Shown here in pieces: positions 1-7,447 of a stretch of 29,456 bases of DNA. Source of the stretch: Lentisphaeria bacterium (GTDB lineage Bacteria; Verrucomicrobiota; Lentisphaeria; Victivallales; UBA1829). The stretch is taken from the NCBI GenBank assembly GCA_003526375.1, contig DPDG01000013.1:1-29456 (forward strand). The letters are read 5' to 3'. Position numbers and translations under genes: made by a program. The number at the start of each line of letters is the position of its first letter. Position 1 is the stretch's first letter. Below the pieces are notes generated by a model that saw only the letters and a list, made by a program, of their open reading frames with translations, had not been told where the DNA came from and did no database searches.

Positions 1-371
1 GGCGCCGGAGCTGCTTTCGGAGCCGCCGGTGCCGCTTTCGGCGCGGGAGCCGCCGCTTTCGGAGCCGGAGCCGCAGGCGCAGCTTTGGGTGCCGGAGCCG
101 CCGCTTCCGCCACGAGTGCGGAAATGTCTTCACCGGGGTTGCCGACGATCAGGCCTGTGCAGAGAACCGGAACTTCTTTTCCCGCCGGAACGAGAATCTT
201 CAGGACGGTTCCTTCGAACTGCGATTCCACATCAAGAACGGCTTTGTCTGTTTCGACATCGAACAGAACGTCGCCTTTCTTGATGACATCGCCCTCTTTG
301 ACCTTCCACGACTGAATCGTGACGGTCTCCTCGGACTGACCGAGTCTGGGTACTGGTATCTTAGTTGCCAT
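1..371 (-). CDS. Dihydrolipoamide acetyltransferase (E2), N-terminal part, cut by window edge
   Basis: This is the acyl-carrier and acyltransferase core subunit of a 2-oxoacid dehydrogenase complex, most likely pyruvate dehydrogenase, in the cytoplasm. The visible 123 residues begin MATKIPVPRLGQSEE and form a biotinyl/lipoyl domain (about residues 1-80). The lipoyl-lysine motif is ETDKA, with the lysine at residue 43. From about residue 92 the chain becomes an Ala/Pro/Lys linker (repeats of AAPAPKA and similar), the flexible swinging arm typical of E2. The peripheral-subunit-binding and catalytic domains lie beyond the left edge. A purine-rich GAGAAGG precedes the ATG at 371. The gene follows the E1 gene by 18 bp on the same strand, so they are one operon. 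E2 of a branched-chain complex is possible, but the E1 partner looks PDH-like. Confidence 0.9.
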   Translation of the reverse strand, partial: MATKIPVPRLGQSEETVTIQSWKVKEGDVIKKGDVLFDVETDKAVLDVESQFEGTVLKILVPAGKEVPVLCTGLIVGNPGEDISALVAEAAAPAPKAAPAAPAPKAAAPAPKAAPAAPKAAPA

Positions 372-389
372 TTAGCGACCTTCTCTCTA

Positions 390-2693
390 TCAAAGGATTT
401 TCTTAGCTGCTGCGACCATTTCCTCGACGCTCGGGAGGAACGCCTTTTCAAGGCAGTGCGCCTGAGGAGCAATACCGTTCTTCGCGCCGATCTTGAGGAC
501 CGGTGCGTCAAGAGAGTCGAAGCATTCTTCCATGATCCTGGAAACGATTTCGCCCGTGAAGCTTCCGATATCGACGCACTGGCTCATGACAACGCACTTG
601 CCGGTCTTGCGGACAGAGGCGAAGACGGTTTCCCAGTCGAACGGAACGAGTGTGCGGGCGTCGATCACCTCAACGCTGACGCCTTCTTCCGCGAGAGCAT
701 CTGCCGCTTTGACGGCATCATTGATCGCGGGGCCCCAGCCGACGAATGTGATGTCGGAACCTTCACGCAGAACGTTCGCAACGCCGAACGGAATCGTGTA
801 ATCTTCCGCCGGAACCACACCTTTCATATTGTAAAGGAGCTGACCCTCCACAAAGACGACGGGATTGTCGTCGCGGATCGCGGTTTTGATGAGTCCCTTT
901 GCATCGTAGGGGTTGGAGGGATATACGACATAGGTGCCGGGAATGTGGGCGAAGATGGATTCGAGGGACTGGGAGTGCTGTCCGCCGTATCCCTTGCCGC
1001 CGCCGACGGAGCAGCGGATCACCATCGGAACTTTGGTCGATGCGCCTGTCATGTAATGCCATTTTGCCGCCTGATTGGAAATCTGGTCGGAAGCCATCAG
1101 CGCGAAGTCCATATACATGAGTTCGACGACCGGACGGTAGCCCGTCATTGCCATGCCGACGCCGGTGCCGACGATCGCGGCTTCGGAAATCGGGGTGTTG
1201 AACACGCGGGCGCGTCCGAAGTATTCGAGCATGCCCTTGGTCAGTTTGAACGCATTGCCATAGTCCGCAACGTCTTCTCCATAGAGAACGACACGCGCGT
1301 CGCGTTCCATTTCCTCGATCATGCCTTCCTTGATCGCGTCCTTGTAGGTGATGCGGCTTTCCGCGTCACGCTTGATGACGGGGCGGTCGCCGCGCTTCAT
1401 GAGCTGATTGTAGGGAGCGGGGACGGTGTCGCTGGACGTATCGGTATACATGTATTTGATGACGTCTTCCGGCTTCGGATCGTCGGAATCCGCGGCGCGG
1501 CGTGCAGCCTTCTTGTTTCTTTCCACGACGTTTGCTTCCATTCCGGCAAGTTCTTCTTCCGTGAAGACGCCGTTCTCGATCAGTTTCTGGCGGAAGCAGG
1601 GAACCGGATCGACCGCCTTCCACTGGGCTTCCTCATCCTTCGTGCGGTATTCCGTTCTCGGGTCGGAAAGGGAGTGTCCGAAGTAACGGTAGGTGTTGAA
1701 TTCGAGCATGACCGGGCCTTTGCCTTCGGCAATGGTCTTCTTGGCGCGCTCGATGGCGTCTCTGACAGCCAGCGGGTCCATGCCGTTGACGACTTCCGCG
1801 TGCATGTTTTCATTGGAGAAACCGGCGGCGCGGCGGACAAGCGGATTGACGCCCGTCACTTCGCGGTCGGCTCTGCCCGTCATGCCGAAGTGGTTGTTGA
1901 TGAGGCAGTAGATAATCGGAAGACCGAAGTTGATGCTGGAGAGAGCCGGATCGGTGAACTGTCCCTGGCATGCCCAGTTGAAAGATTCCAGCACAACGCC
2001 GTTGGCATAAGCTCCGTCGCCGGCGAATGCGCAGACGACTTTTCCTTTGTGCGAAGGATCGATGTCGATGCGGTTGGTCATTGCCGCGCCCGTGGCGATC
2101 GGGATGCCGCCGCCGACGATCGCGTTTGCTCCGAGGTGTCCGACGCGGAAGTCCGCGATGTGCATTCCGCCGCCGCGTCCTTTGCCGTAGCCGGCTTCTT
2201 TACCGAAGAGTTCGGCAATGGTTCTGAAAATATGGTCCTCGAGGACGGCTTCCAGAAGTGCGTCGCCGGAGAGGGCGGAGAATTCGGGGCAGCGCGCCTT
2301 GAGCTGTGCCTCGGTCATTCTCTTGATGGCGTGGAAGCCCTTCGCAATGGAGTCACCGTGTCCGCGGTGGGTGGAGGTGATTTCGTCCGTGATGTTGAGA
2401 GCGGAGCAGACGCCCGCCGCTGTTGCTTCCTGACCGATGGAAAGGTGTGTCGGACCGCGGTATTCATAGTCGCTGAGGATTTCATAGGCGCCGTTTTTGA
2501 GTTTGAGGATCATTTCCTCGAACTCGCGGATGACGAGCATGGACTCATAGAGTTCCGCCAGATCTTCCTTTTTGACATGTCCGGCTTTGAGTTCCTTCTT
2601 CATGTCTTTGTTATACTGATACTCGGGGATGGAGTTCAGTTTTACTTCTCCGGCCTTGAAATTCGGACCGGAATCGCTCAGGTAGTTGCCCAT
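390..2693 (-). CDS. Pyruvate dehydrogenase E1, alpha and beta subunits fused in one chain
   Basis: This 767-residue thiamine-diphosphate enzyme decarboxylates a 2-oxoacid, probably pyruvate, and acetylates the lipoyl arm of E2. Residues about 40-400 match E1 alpha: STHRGHGDS (about 107-115), GMHIAD (about 176-181) and the ThDP/Mg motif GDGAYANG (225-232) followed by NNHFGM (266-271). Residues about 440-767 match E1 beta, with YGEDVADYGN, FNTPISEAAIVGTGVGMA and VEVIDARTLVPFD. In most bacteria alpha and beta are separate genes; a single-chain fusion is a recognised minority form. About 35 extra residues lie between the alpha-domain STHRGHG and AELFGK motifs (about 120-158). AGGAG precedes the ATG at 2693. 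It lies 19 bp after the DeoR-type regulator and 18 bp before E2. A branched-chain oxoacid dehydrogenase is the main alternative. Confidence 0.93.
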   Translation of the reverse strand: MGNYLSDSGPNFKAGEVKLNSIPEYQYNKDMKKELKAGHVKKEDLAELYESMLVIREFEEMILKLKNGAYEILSDYEYRGPTHLSIGQEATAAGVCSALNITDEITSTHRGHGDSIAKGFHAIKRMTEAQLKARCPEFSALSGDALLEAVLEDHIFRTIAELFGKEAGYGKGRGGGMHIADFRVGHLGANAIVGGGIPIATGAAMTNRIDIDPSHKGKVVCAFAGDGAYANGVVLESFNWACQGQFTDPALSSINFGLPIIYCLINNHFGMTGRADREVTGVNPLVRRAAGFSNENMHAEVVNGMDPLAVRDAIERAKKTIAEGKGPVMLEFNTYRYFGHSLSDPRTEYRTKDEEAQWKAVDPVPCFRQKLIENGVFTEEELAGMEANVVERNKKAARRAADSDDPKPEDVIKYMYTDTSSDTVPAPYNQLMKRGDRPVIKRDAESRITYKDAIKEGMIEEMERDARVVLYGEDVADYGNAFKLTKGMLEYFGRARVFNTPISEAAIVGTGVGMAMTGYRPVVELMYMDFALMASDQISNQAAKWHYMTGASTKVPMVIRCSVGGGKGYGGQHSQSLESIFAHIPGTYVVYPSNPYDAKGLIKTAIRDDNPVVFVEGQLLYNMKGVVPAEDYTIPFGVANVLREGSDITFVGWGPAINDAVKAADALAEEGVSVEVIDARTLVPFDWETVFASVRKTGKCVVMSQCVDIGSFTGEIVSRIMEECFDSLDAPVLKIGAKNGIAPQAHCLEKAFLPSVEEMVAAAKKIL

Positions 2694-2712
2694 TTCGTTC
2701 TCCTTGAATTTG

Positions 2713-3486
2713 TTAGAATATGACTTCTATATTTTGGGTTTTCAGCTTTTTCAGAATATTCTGCGGGATCCCCGGATCGGAGATCAGGGTGTCGATATCG
2801 GAAATGTCTCCGCTGAAGACAAAGGAGGATACTCCGAGTTTGGAGCTGTCCGCAAGCACGAATACGTGATCCGCGCGTTTCATGACGAGTTCCTTGGTGT
2901 AAGCCTCGTTGGTGTCGGTCGTGCTGATGCCTTTTTCCGGATCGAAACCGATGGTGCCGAGAAATGCCTTGGAAATGTTCATTCCGTCGAGAATTTTTGC
3001 GGTAAGCGGCCCGACCAGTGTCCGGCTGAGGCTCCTGAATTCACCGCCGACGAGAATCAGGCGGAAGTTCCGTTCCATCAGCGCCGAAGCCGCCATGAGC
3101 GAGTTCGTCACGACCGTCAGGTCATGGAAACGCTCCAGCATCTTGGCAAGTTCAAGAACGGTACTGCCTCCGTCGAGGAAAATCGTATCCGATTCCTTGA
3201 TGAAAGAGACGGCTTTTTCTGCAATGTAAGCCTTTTCCGCCGCATTCCGTGAGGCTTTTTCCTCATAGACCGGTTCCTGATGCTGGCGGAGAAGTTCCGC
3301 TCCTCCGTGAACTCTGCGCAGTTTTCCGTTTGCCTCAAGCGTTTCAAGATCGCGACGGACAGTCGCCTCCGACACCCTTAGCTCATTGCTGAGCTCGGAG
3401 ATGGTCTTGACACCCTCCGACAAACTTCTGCAAATCAGAGTCTCCCTCTCTGTGGAGAGCAGTTTCCTTTTCCTCTCAGGAACCAT
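2713..3486 (-). CDS. DeoR-family transcriptional regulator
   Basis: This is a 257-residue DNA-binding regulator of the DeoR/GlpR family, which typically represses and responds to a phosphorylated sugar metabolite. The N-terminal winged helix-turn-helix (about residues 10-65) contains the family signature VSEATVRRDLETLEANGKLRRVHGGAEL. The C-terminal DeoRC effector domain follows, with IFLDGGSTVLELA, LTVVTNS and the later GFDPEKGISTTDTNEA motif. The length is typical of the family. It is the first gene of an apparent operon, with E1 starting 19 bp after its stop, so it is probably co-transcribed with the dehydrogenase genes it may control. Repeated GTTTTGCA octamers upstream are candidate operators. 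The effector cannot be read from sequence. Confidence 0.92.
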   Translation of the reverse strand: MVPERKRKLLSTERETLICRSLSEGVKTISELSNELRVSEATVRRDLETLEANGKLRRVHGGAELLRQHQEPVYEEKASRNAAEKAYIAEKAVSFIKESDTIFLDGGSTVLELAKMLERFHDLTVVTNSLMAASALMERNFRLILVGGEFRSLSRTLVGPLTAKILDGMNISKAFLGTIGFDPEKGISTTDTNEAYTKELVMKRADHVFVLADSSKLGVSSFVFSGDISDIDTLISDPGIPQNILKKLKTQNIEVIF

Positions 3487-3538
3487 ATTTCACCCGCGTT
3501 TTTGTTTTGTTGTGATAAAATATGACACCTTTTGCGCG

Positions 3539-3663
3539 GTTTTGCAAACTATTGAAAGAAAATAATTCTGTTTTTTTGATGTTTTGCAGGTTTTTGAAAG
3601 GTTTTTCTGAATGGAAACCATCGAAAATTTGTTCCGGCGAGGAAGGCGCCAGAGTTGCAAAAC
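3539..3663. promoter_or_regulatory. Three GTTTTGCA octamers, candidate DeoR operators
   Basis: The octamer GTTTTGCA occurs at 3539-3546 and 3581-3588 on the plus strand and at 3656-3663 on the minus strand. All three are in the 280-bp gap between the divergent DeoR gene and the FHA gene. The third copy sits inside the short palindrome GAGTT-TGCA-type sequence at about 3653-3666. DeoR-family proteins often bind repeated octamers near their own promoter, so autoregulation is a reasonable inference. The AT-rich background weakens it. Confidence 0.35.
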
Positions 3664-3712
3664 TCATTTCCGCGCCATTTTTCAGAAACTCTTCCGAACC
3701 TTGAAATCCGGC

Positions 3713-3741
3713 TTGAAAGTTTTCCCAGTAAGTGCTATGAT
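3713..3741 (+). promoter_or_regulatory. Sigma70-like promoter for the FHA-thyX-M32 operon
   Basis: The -35 box TTGAAA (3713-3718) and -10 box TATGAT (3736-3741) are separated by 17 bp. The expected transcription start near 3748 lies upstream of the ATG at 3767. It lies downstream of the in-frame ATG at 3737, which argues for the 3767 start. Confidence 0.7.
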
Positions 3742-3766
3742 ATCAGAGTTCAATCGGAGACTTTTT

Positions 3767-5020
3767 ATGCCGTATCTGGAGTATGACGACCACGGGACAA
3801 TCAGAAGAGTGAATCTTGCCGGCGACAGGGAGACTTTCATCGGGCGCGATCAGCAGTGTACAATCTGCCTGGCGGGCGTCCCGCAGGTGAGCCGCCGTCA
3901 CTGTGTCGTCTATTTCAATACGAATCTGAATGCTTATGCCCTGGCGGATATGCACTCCACGAACGGGACGAAGCTCAACGGGGTGAAAATCAGCCAGAAC
4001 GATGTGACATTGAACGACGGCGACCGGATTCAGGTCGGCGCGATCCGTTTCACGTTCCGCGGAGAACAGGAGCAGCCCGATGTGAAACTGGTGGACCCGC
4101 TCAACATCGATCCGCTCTCCTATGCTCCCGTCATTCCCTCGGTTGCTCCCGGAATGCAGAAAAATTACACTCAGAACCTGACTCCCGGCGCATCCATCGA
4201 CGGAATGGTGGTCGCGGCGGTGCTGTCCGCCTGCGACGAGTCCGTCCATTACCTGCTGACAGACCATGAGCCGGAACAGCGGCGGACCATAAAAATCTTC
4301 AAGACGCCGCAGAGTGATCCCGAAGCGAGAAAAGAGTTCTCGGACATCATCTCCGGGTTTCAGTCCGGAACGCTCCCGAAAACGCTTCTGCCTTATACCG
4401 GCGGCGGAATCCGCAGTGAGGAATACTGTTATTACACAACGGACTTTCAGGAATATCCATCGCTTGCCGCCATGATTTCCGCACGCGCTCCTCTGGATGA
4501 GAAAAAGACTCTGCCGATTATTTTTTCGATCATTGAAATTCTTGACGACGCCAACCAGCAGAGTATCTTTCACGGCAATTTGAAGCCGTCTAAAATTCTT
4601 TATTCCCAAAAAGGGTCTCTCATGATCGGATATGGGCTTGCGGCGTGGCTCCGGGCGCATCTGAAAAACAACTTCAAACAGCGTCCCGAATGGTACGCCA
4701 GCCCCGAATGGTTCGCGGGACAGGAACTGACATGGAAGTCGGACATGTATTCGCTGGGCATCATCTTCTATCAGATATTGACCGGAGTCCTGCCGTTCCG
4801 CGCGGAAACTGAGCAGGAGCTTGCCCGAATGCATGCCGAAGACCCGCTGCCGTTCATCAAAGACCGCAATGAAAACGCGAAGGTCACGAGTGTCACGGAA
4901 GGCATCATACGCCGGATGACGATGAAGAATCCGAAAAACCGTTATTCTTCCTGGAACGAGGTTCTGTTCCAACTGAAGAAAGCGAATTCTCTGCTTGAAG
5001 AACAGGAAAAACAATCATAA
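3767..5020 (+). CDS. FHA-domain protein with C-terminal pseudokinase domain
   Basis: This is a predicted cytoplasmic protein of 417 residues. The N-terminal forkhead-associated domain (about 1-100) shows the phosphothreonine-binding residues IGRD (25-28), SRRH (42-45) and HSTNGT (63-68). The C-terminal part (about 140-410) has a Ser/Thr-kinase fold. It keeps an IKIFK lysine (about 177-180), a helix-C-like segment, ASPEW at the APE position and the F-helix KSDMYSLGIIFYQILTG. The catalytic HRD loop reads HGNLKPSKIL, with Asn for the catalytic Asp, and the DFG loop reads IGYGLA, so the metal-binding Asp is missing. I therefore infer a pseudokinase or ATP/peptide-binding scaffold. The start at 3767 is chosen because GGAGA precedes it and the promoter -10 overlaps the upstream ATG. 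It is co-directional with thyX, 22 bp downstream. Its partner is unknown. Confidence 0.85.
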   Translation: MPYLEYDDHGTIRRVNLAGDRETFIGRDQQCTICLAGVPQVSRRHCVVYFNTNLNAYALADMHSTNGTKLNGVKISQNDVTLNDGDRIQVGAIRFTFRGEQEQPDVKLVDPLNIDPLSYAPVIPSVAPGMQKNYTQNLTPGASIDGMVVAAVLSACDESVHYLLTDHEPEQRRTIKIFKTPQSDPEARKEFSDIISGFQSGTLPKTLLPYTGGGIRSEEYCYYTTDFQEYPSLAAMISARAPLDEKKTLPIIFSIIEILDDANQQSIFHGNLKPSKILYSQKGSLMIGYGLAAWLRAHLKNNFKQRPEWYASPEWFAGQELTWKSDMYSLGIIFYQILTGVLPFRAETEQELARMHAEDPLPFIKDRNENAKVTSVTEGIIRRMTMKNPKNRYSSWNEVLFQLKKANSLLEEQEKQS

Positions 5021-5042
5021 TATACAAGACAGGAAACGTAAA

Positions 5043-5747
5043 ATGAGCAACATCCAGCATCTCAACATTCCCCCCGAAAATCATGTAAAGGTCCTTGACG
5101 GGCAGGGATGGGTCGGACTGATCGACCATCTCGGTTCGGAGGCAACCATCGTCAACGCCGCGAGAGTGTCTTTCGGCAAGCTCAAAAAAGAGATCGACGA
5201 ACGCGATGTCACACTGCTTCACTATCTGATCGACAACAAACACACCAGTCCGCTGGAACATCTGGTGTTTACTTTCAGCATTCACTGCCCGCTGTTCATC
5301 CGCGGACAGTGGCACCGCCACCGCACGTGGTCTTATAATGAAATTTCACGCAGATACACGGAAGTCGATCTGGAGTTCTATACCCCGCCGAAACTCCGCA
5401 AACAGGCGGAAACGAACCGTCAGGCGTCTGTGGACAGCCCTGATTTCGACGATACGGAGCTCCGGCAGTTGATCCGCGAGCATAATCAGAACTCTCTTGC
5501 GCTTTATAACAGGTTATTTGATGCGGGCGTCTGCCGCGAACAGGCGCGCGGGGTTCTGCCGCAGAATATGATGGTGACTTTCTGGGGAACGGTCGACCTC
5601 AGCAACCTGCTCCATTTCCTTGAGCTGCGCGACAGTGAACATGCGCAGTGGGAGATCCGCGAATATGCAAAAGCGATCAAACAGCTCATCAAGCCGATCA
5701 TCCCGAACGTGGCGTCCTATTTTGAAAAACACGGGCAGGCATGGTGA
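5043..5747 (+). CDS. thyX: Flavin-dependent thymidylate synthase ThyX
   Basis: ThyX makes dTMP from dUMP using methylene-tetrahydrofolate, FAD and NADPH; it is cytoplasmic and a homotetramer in the family. The 234-residue chain carries the ThyX motif RHRxxSxxxxSxR as RHRTWSYNEISRR (about 92-104). It also has TSPLEHLVFTFSI before the motif and a C-terminal region SNLLHFLELRDSEHAQWEIREYA containing the dUMP-binding segment. The start at 5043 follows AGGAAA. An in-frame ATG at 4995 lies inside the upstream coding region and adds a Lys/Asn-rich tail unlike ThyX. The gene overlaps the next gene at its stop codon (TGATG), so the two are probably translationally coupled. Having ThyX suggests the organism may lack ThyA, but that cannot be judged from this window. 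Confidence 0.97.
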   Translation: MSNIQHLNIPPENHVKVLDGQGWVGLIDHLGSEATIVNAARVSFGKLKKEIDERDVTLLHYLIDNKHTSPLEHLVFTFSIHCPLFIRGQWHRHRTWSYNEISRRYTEVDLEFYTPPKLRKQAETNRQASVDSPDFDDTELRQLIREHNQNSLALYNRLFDAGVCREQARGVLPQNMMVTFWGTVDLSNLLHFLELRDSEHAQWEIREYAKAIKQLIKPIIPNVASYFEKHGQAW

Positions 5748-7249
5748 TGAAACATTTCGACGGACTGAAGGAAACCGTGGCGGAGATTTCGGATCTTCAT
5801 GCAGCAATGGCTCTGCTGGAATGGGATCAGCAGACGTATATGCCGTCGAATTCCGCAGCCGACCGTTCCGGGCAGATCGGGACTCTGGCAAAGCTCGCGC
5901 ATGAGAAGGCATCCTCCGCGGAATTCGGCAGATTGATTGACGCCGCCTCCAGAGAGACCGCATCCATGCCGGCGGATTCCATGGAAGTGTGTCTCTGCCG
6001 CAAACTCCGGCGGAATTTTGAAAAAACTTCGCGGGTTCCTTCTTCTCTTGTCGCAAGAACCGCCGGTACCGCCGCGAAAGCCCATCATGCGTGGGCGGAA
6101 GCGAAAGAGAAGTCCGATTTCTCGATCTTTCAGCCTTATCTGGCGTCCCTGATCGACCTGCGGCGCGAATATGCGGAACTGTTCCGCCCGTATCAGAACA
6201 TCTATGATCCCCTGCTCGACAATTTCGAGGAGGGATATACGGTGGCGAAAGTGGACCCCGTCTTTGCGGCGCTCCGCGAAAAACAGGTCGCCCTGCTGAA
6301 AAAGATTGCTTCCTGCAAACAGGTTGACGACTCTTTTCTCCATGCGGAATATGATGAAAAGAAACAGCTTGAGTTTGTGAACGGCGTCATTGTCCGGATG
6401 GGATACGATTTCACGCGCGGAAGGCAGGATATGAGTGCGCATCCGTTTACTACGAGCTTCGGGTTGAACGATGTCCGCATCACGACGAAAGTGTTCAGGA
6501 AATTGCCGGTATCCTGCCTCCTGAGCAGTGTCCACGAGTGCGGGCACGCCCTCTATGAACTCGGAATCGACAAGGCGTTGAACCGCACTCCGCTGGGCGA
6601 GGGGGCTTCGTTCGGTTTCCACGAATCCCAGTCGCGCCTCTGGGAGAACCTCGTGGCGCGTTCCCATGACTTCTGGGTGTTCTTTTACCCGGAGTTCCGG
6701 AAGGCTTTCCCGGAACATCTGGCGAATGTATCGCTGGAGGAGTTTTACCGCGCGGTCAATAAAGTCGAACCGTCCTTCATCCGCACGGAAGCGGACGAGG
6801 CGACCTACAATCTGCATATCATGCTCCGTTACGAGATGGAAAAGGATATGCTGAACGGCGTGATCGAGGTCGGGGATATTCCGGAGGCATGGAACCGCAA
6901 GTCTCAGGATTACCTCGGAATCACGCCGGAGAACGATGCGCAGGGTGTTCTTCAGGATATCCACTGGTCGATGGGCGAGTTCGGTTATTTCCCGACTTAT
7001 GCGCTCGGCAATCTGATTGCGGCGCAGATCTGGGCACGTGCGGAGCAGGAGCTGCCGTCGCTCGGAGAATCCATCCGCAAAGGCGATCTTTCATCCCTTC
7101 TGGGATTTCTCCGCCGGGATCTGCATGTCTATGGGGCGAAGTTCACTCCGGACGAGACGCTGCGTCTTTCCACCGGAAGCGACCGGATTGATCCGGACTG
7201 TTTCATCGGTCTTCTGGAAAAGAAATATTCCGCGATTTACGGATTCTGA
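5747..7249 (+). CDS. M32-family metallocarboxypeptidase (carboxypeptidase Taq type)
   Basis: This zinc metallocarboxypeptidase of about 500 residues releases C-terminal residues from peptides and is cytoplasmic (no signal peptide). The zinc site HECGH is at 263-267. The family motifs DVRITT (just before) and FHESQSRLWEN (just after) are present, and the length matches M32 enzymes. The start is chosen at 5747, which overlaps the thyX stop as TGATG and sits 7 nt from AGG. An in-frame ATG at 5741 is possible but has no room for a ribosome-binding site. It is the last gene of the FHA-thyX-M32 operon, followed by a strong hairpin. The link to thymidylate synthesis looks like co-transcription rather than a shared pathway. 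Confidence 0.95.
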   Translation: MKHFDGLKETVAEISDLHAAMALLEWDQQTYMPSNSAADRSGQIGTLAKLAHEKASSAEFGRLIDAASRETASMPADSMEVCLCRKLRRNFEKTSRVPSSLVARTAGTAAKAHHAWAEAKEKSDFSIFQPYLASLIDLRREYAELFRPYQNIYDPLLDNFEEGYTVAKVDPVFAALREKQVALLKKIASCKQVDDSFLHAEYDEKKQLEFVNGVIVRMGYDFTRGRQDMSAHPFTTSFGLNDVRITTKVFRKLPVSCLLSSVHECGHALYELGIDKALNRTPLGEGASFGFHESQSRLWENLVARSHDFWVFFYPEFRKAFPEHLANVSLEEFYRAVNKVEPSFIRTEADEATYNLHIMLRYEMEKDMLNGVIEVGDIPEAWNRKSQDYLGITPENDAQGVLQDIHWSMGEFGYFPTYALGNLIAAQIWARAEQELPSLGESIRKGDLSSLLGFLRRDLHVYGAKFTPDETLRLSTGSDRIDPDCFIGLLEKKYSAIYGF

Positions 7250-7271
7250 CCTCCGGAAGTTTCAGGGAAAA

Positions 7272-7318
7272 GCAGGAAGCCGGGTTGAACTCAGTTTCTT
7301 TCCGGCTTCCTGTCTGCC
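7272..7318 (+). terminator. Hairpin terminator after M32 gene
   Basis: A perfect 10-bp stem is formed by AGGAAGCCGG (7274-7283) and CCGGCTTCCT (7302-7311). It can be extended by a further C-G pair and a wobble. A short pyrimidine tail CTGCCTTTT follows. It starts about 25 bp after the M32 stop. Confidence 0.6.
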
Positions 7319-7374
7319 TTTTGCCCTGTCCCGCATTTTTTCCGAAAAAATCCTTTTTTTTGCAGTTTACCCTA

Positions 7375-7403
7375 TTGACAATATCAGGATTTTGTTATAT
7401 AAT
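7375..7403 (+). promoter_or_regulatory. Consensus sigma70 promoter for the LacI-family gene
   Basis: The -35 box TTGACA (7375-7380) and -10 box TATAAT (7398-7403) both match consensus exactly with a 17-bp spacer. It lies 45 bp upstream of the regulator start. An unregulated promoter this strong would be unusual for a regulator, consistent with autorepression. Confidence 0.88.
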
Positions 7404-7412
7404 TAATATAAG

Positions 7413-7424
7413 TTAATCGAGTAA
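7413..7424 (+). promoter_or_regulatory. Candidate LacI-family operator
   Basis: TTAATCGAGTAA is an imperfect palindrome (TTA-x-TCGA-x-TAA) with a central CG, as in many LacI-family operators. It lies about 10 bp downstream of the -10 box, where a bound repressor would block transcription. Assignment to the adjacent regulator is inference. Confidence 0.35.
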
Positions 7425-7447
7425 ATTAAAATTTAACAGGAATGATT

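Noticed and set aside
1..120. GC-rich tandem-looking repeats at the left edge
   Set aside because: These are the Ala/Pro/Lys linker codons of the E2 gene, not a CRISPR or a satellite.
456..2723. 755-codon open frame on the plus strand
   Set aside because: It is exactly antisense to the well-supported fused E1 gene, has no ribosome-binding site and shows no recognisable domain. It arises from codon bias in the real gene.
3743..5014. 423-codon open frame on the minus strand
   Set aside because: It is antisense to the FHA-pseudokinase gene, whose domains and promoter are clear; the minus frame has no motifs.
5717..6964. 415-codon open frame on the minus strand
   Set aside because: It is antisense to the M32 carboxypeptidase, which has an intact HECGH site.
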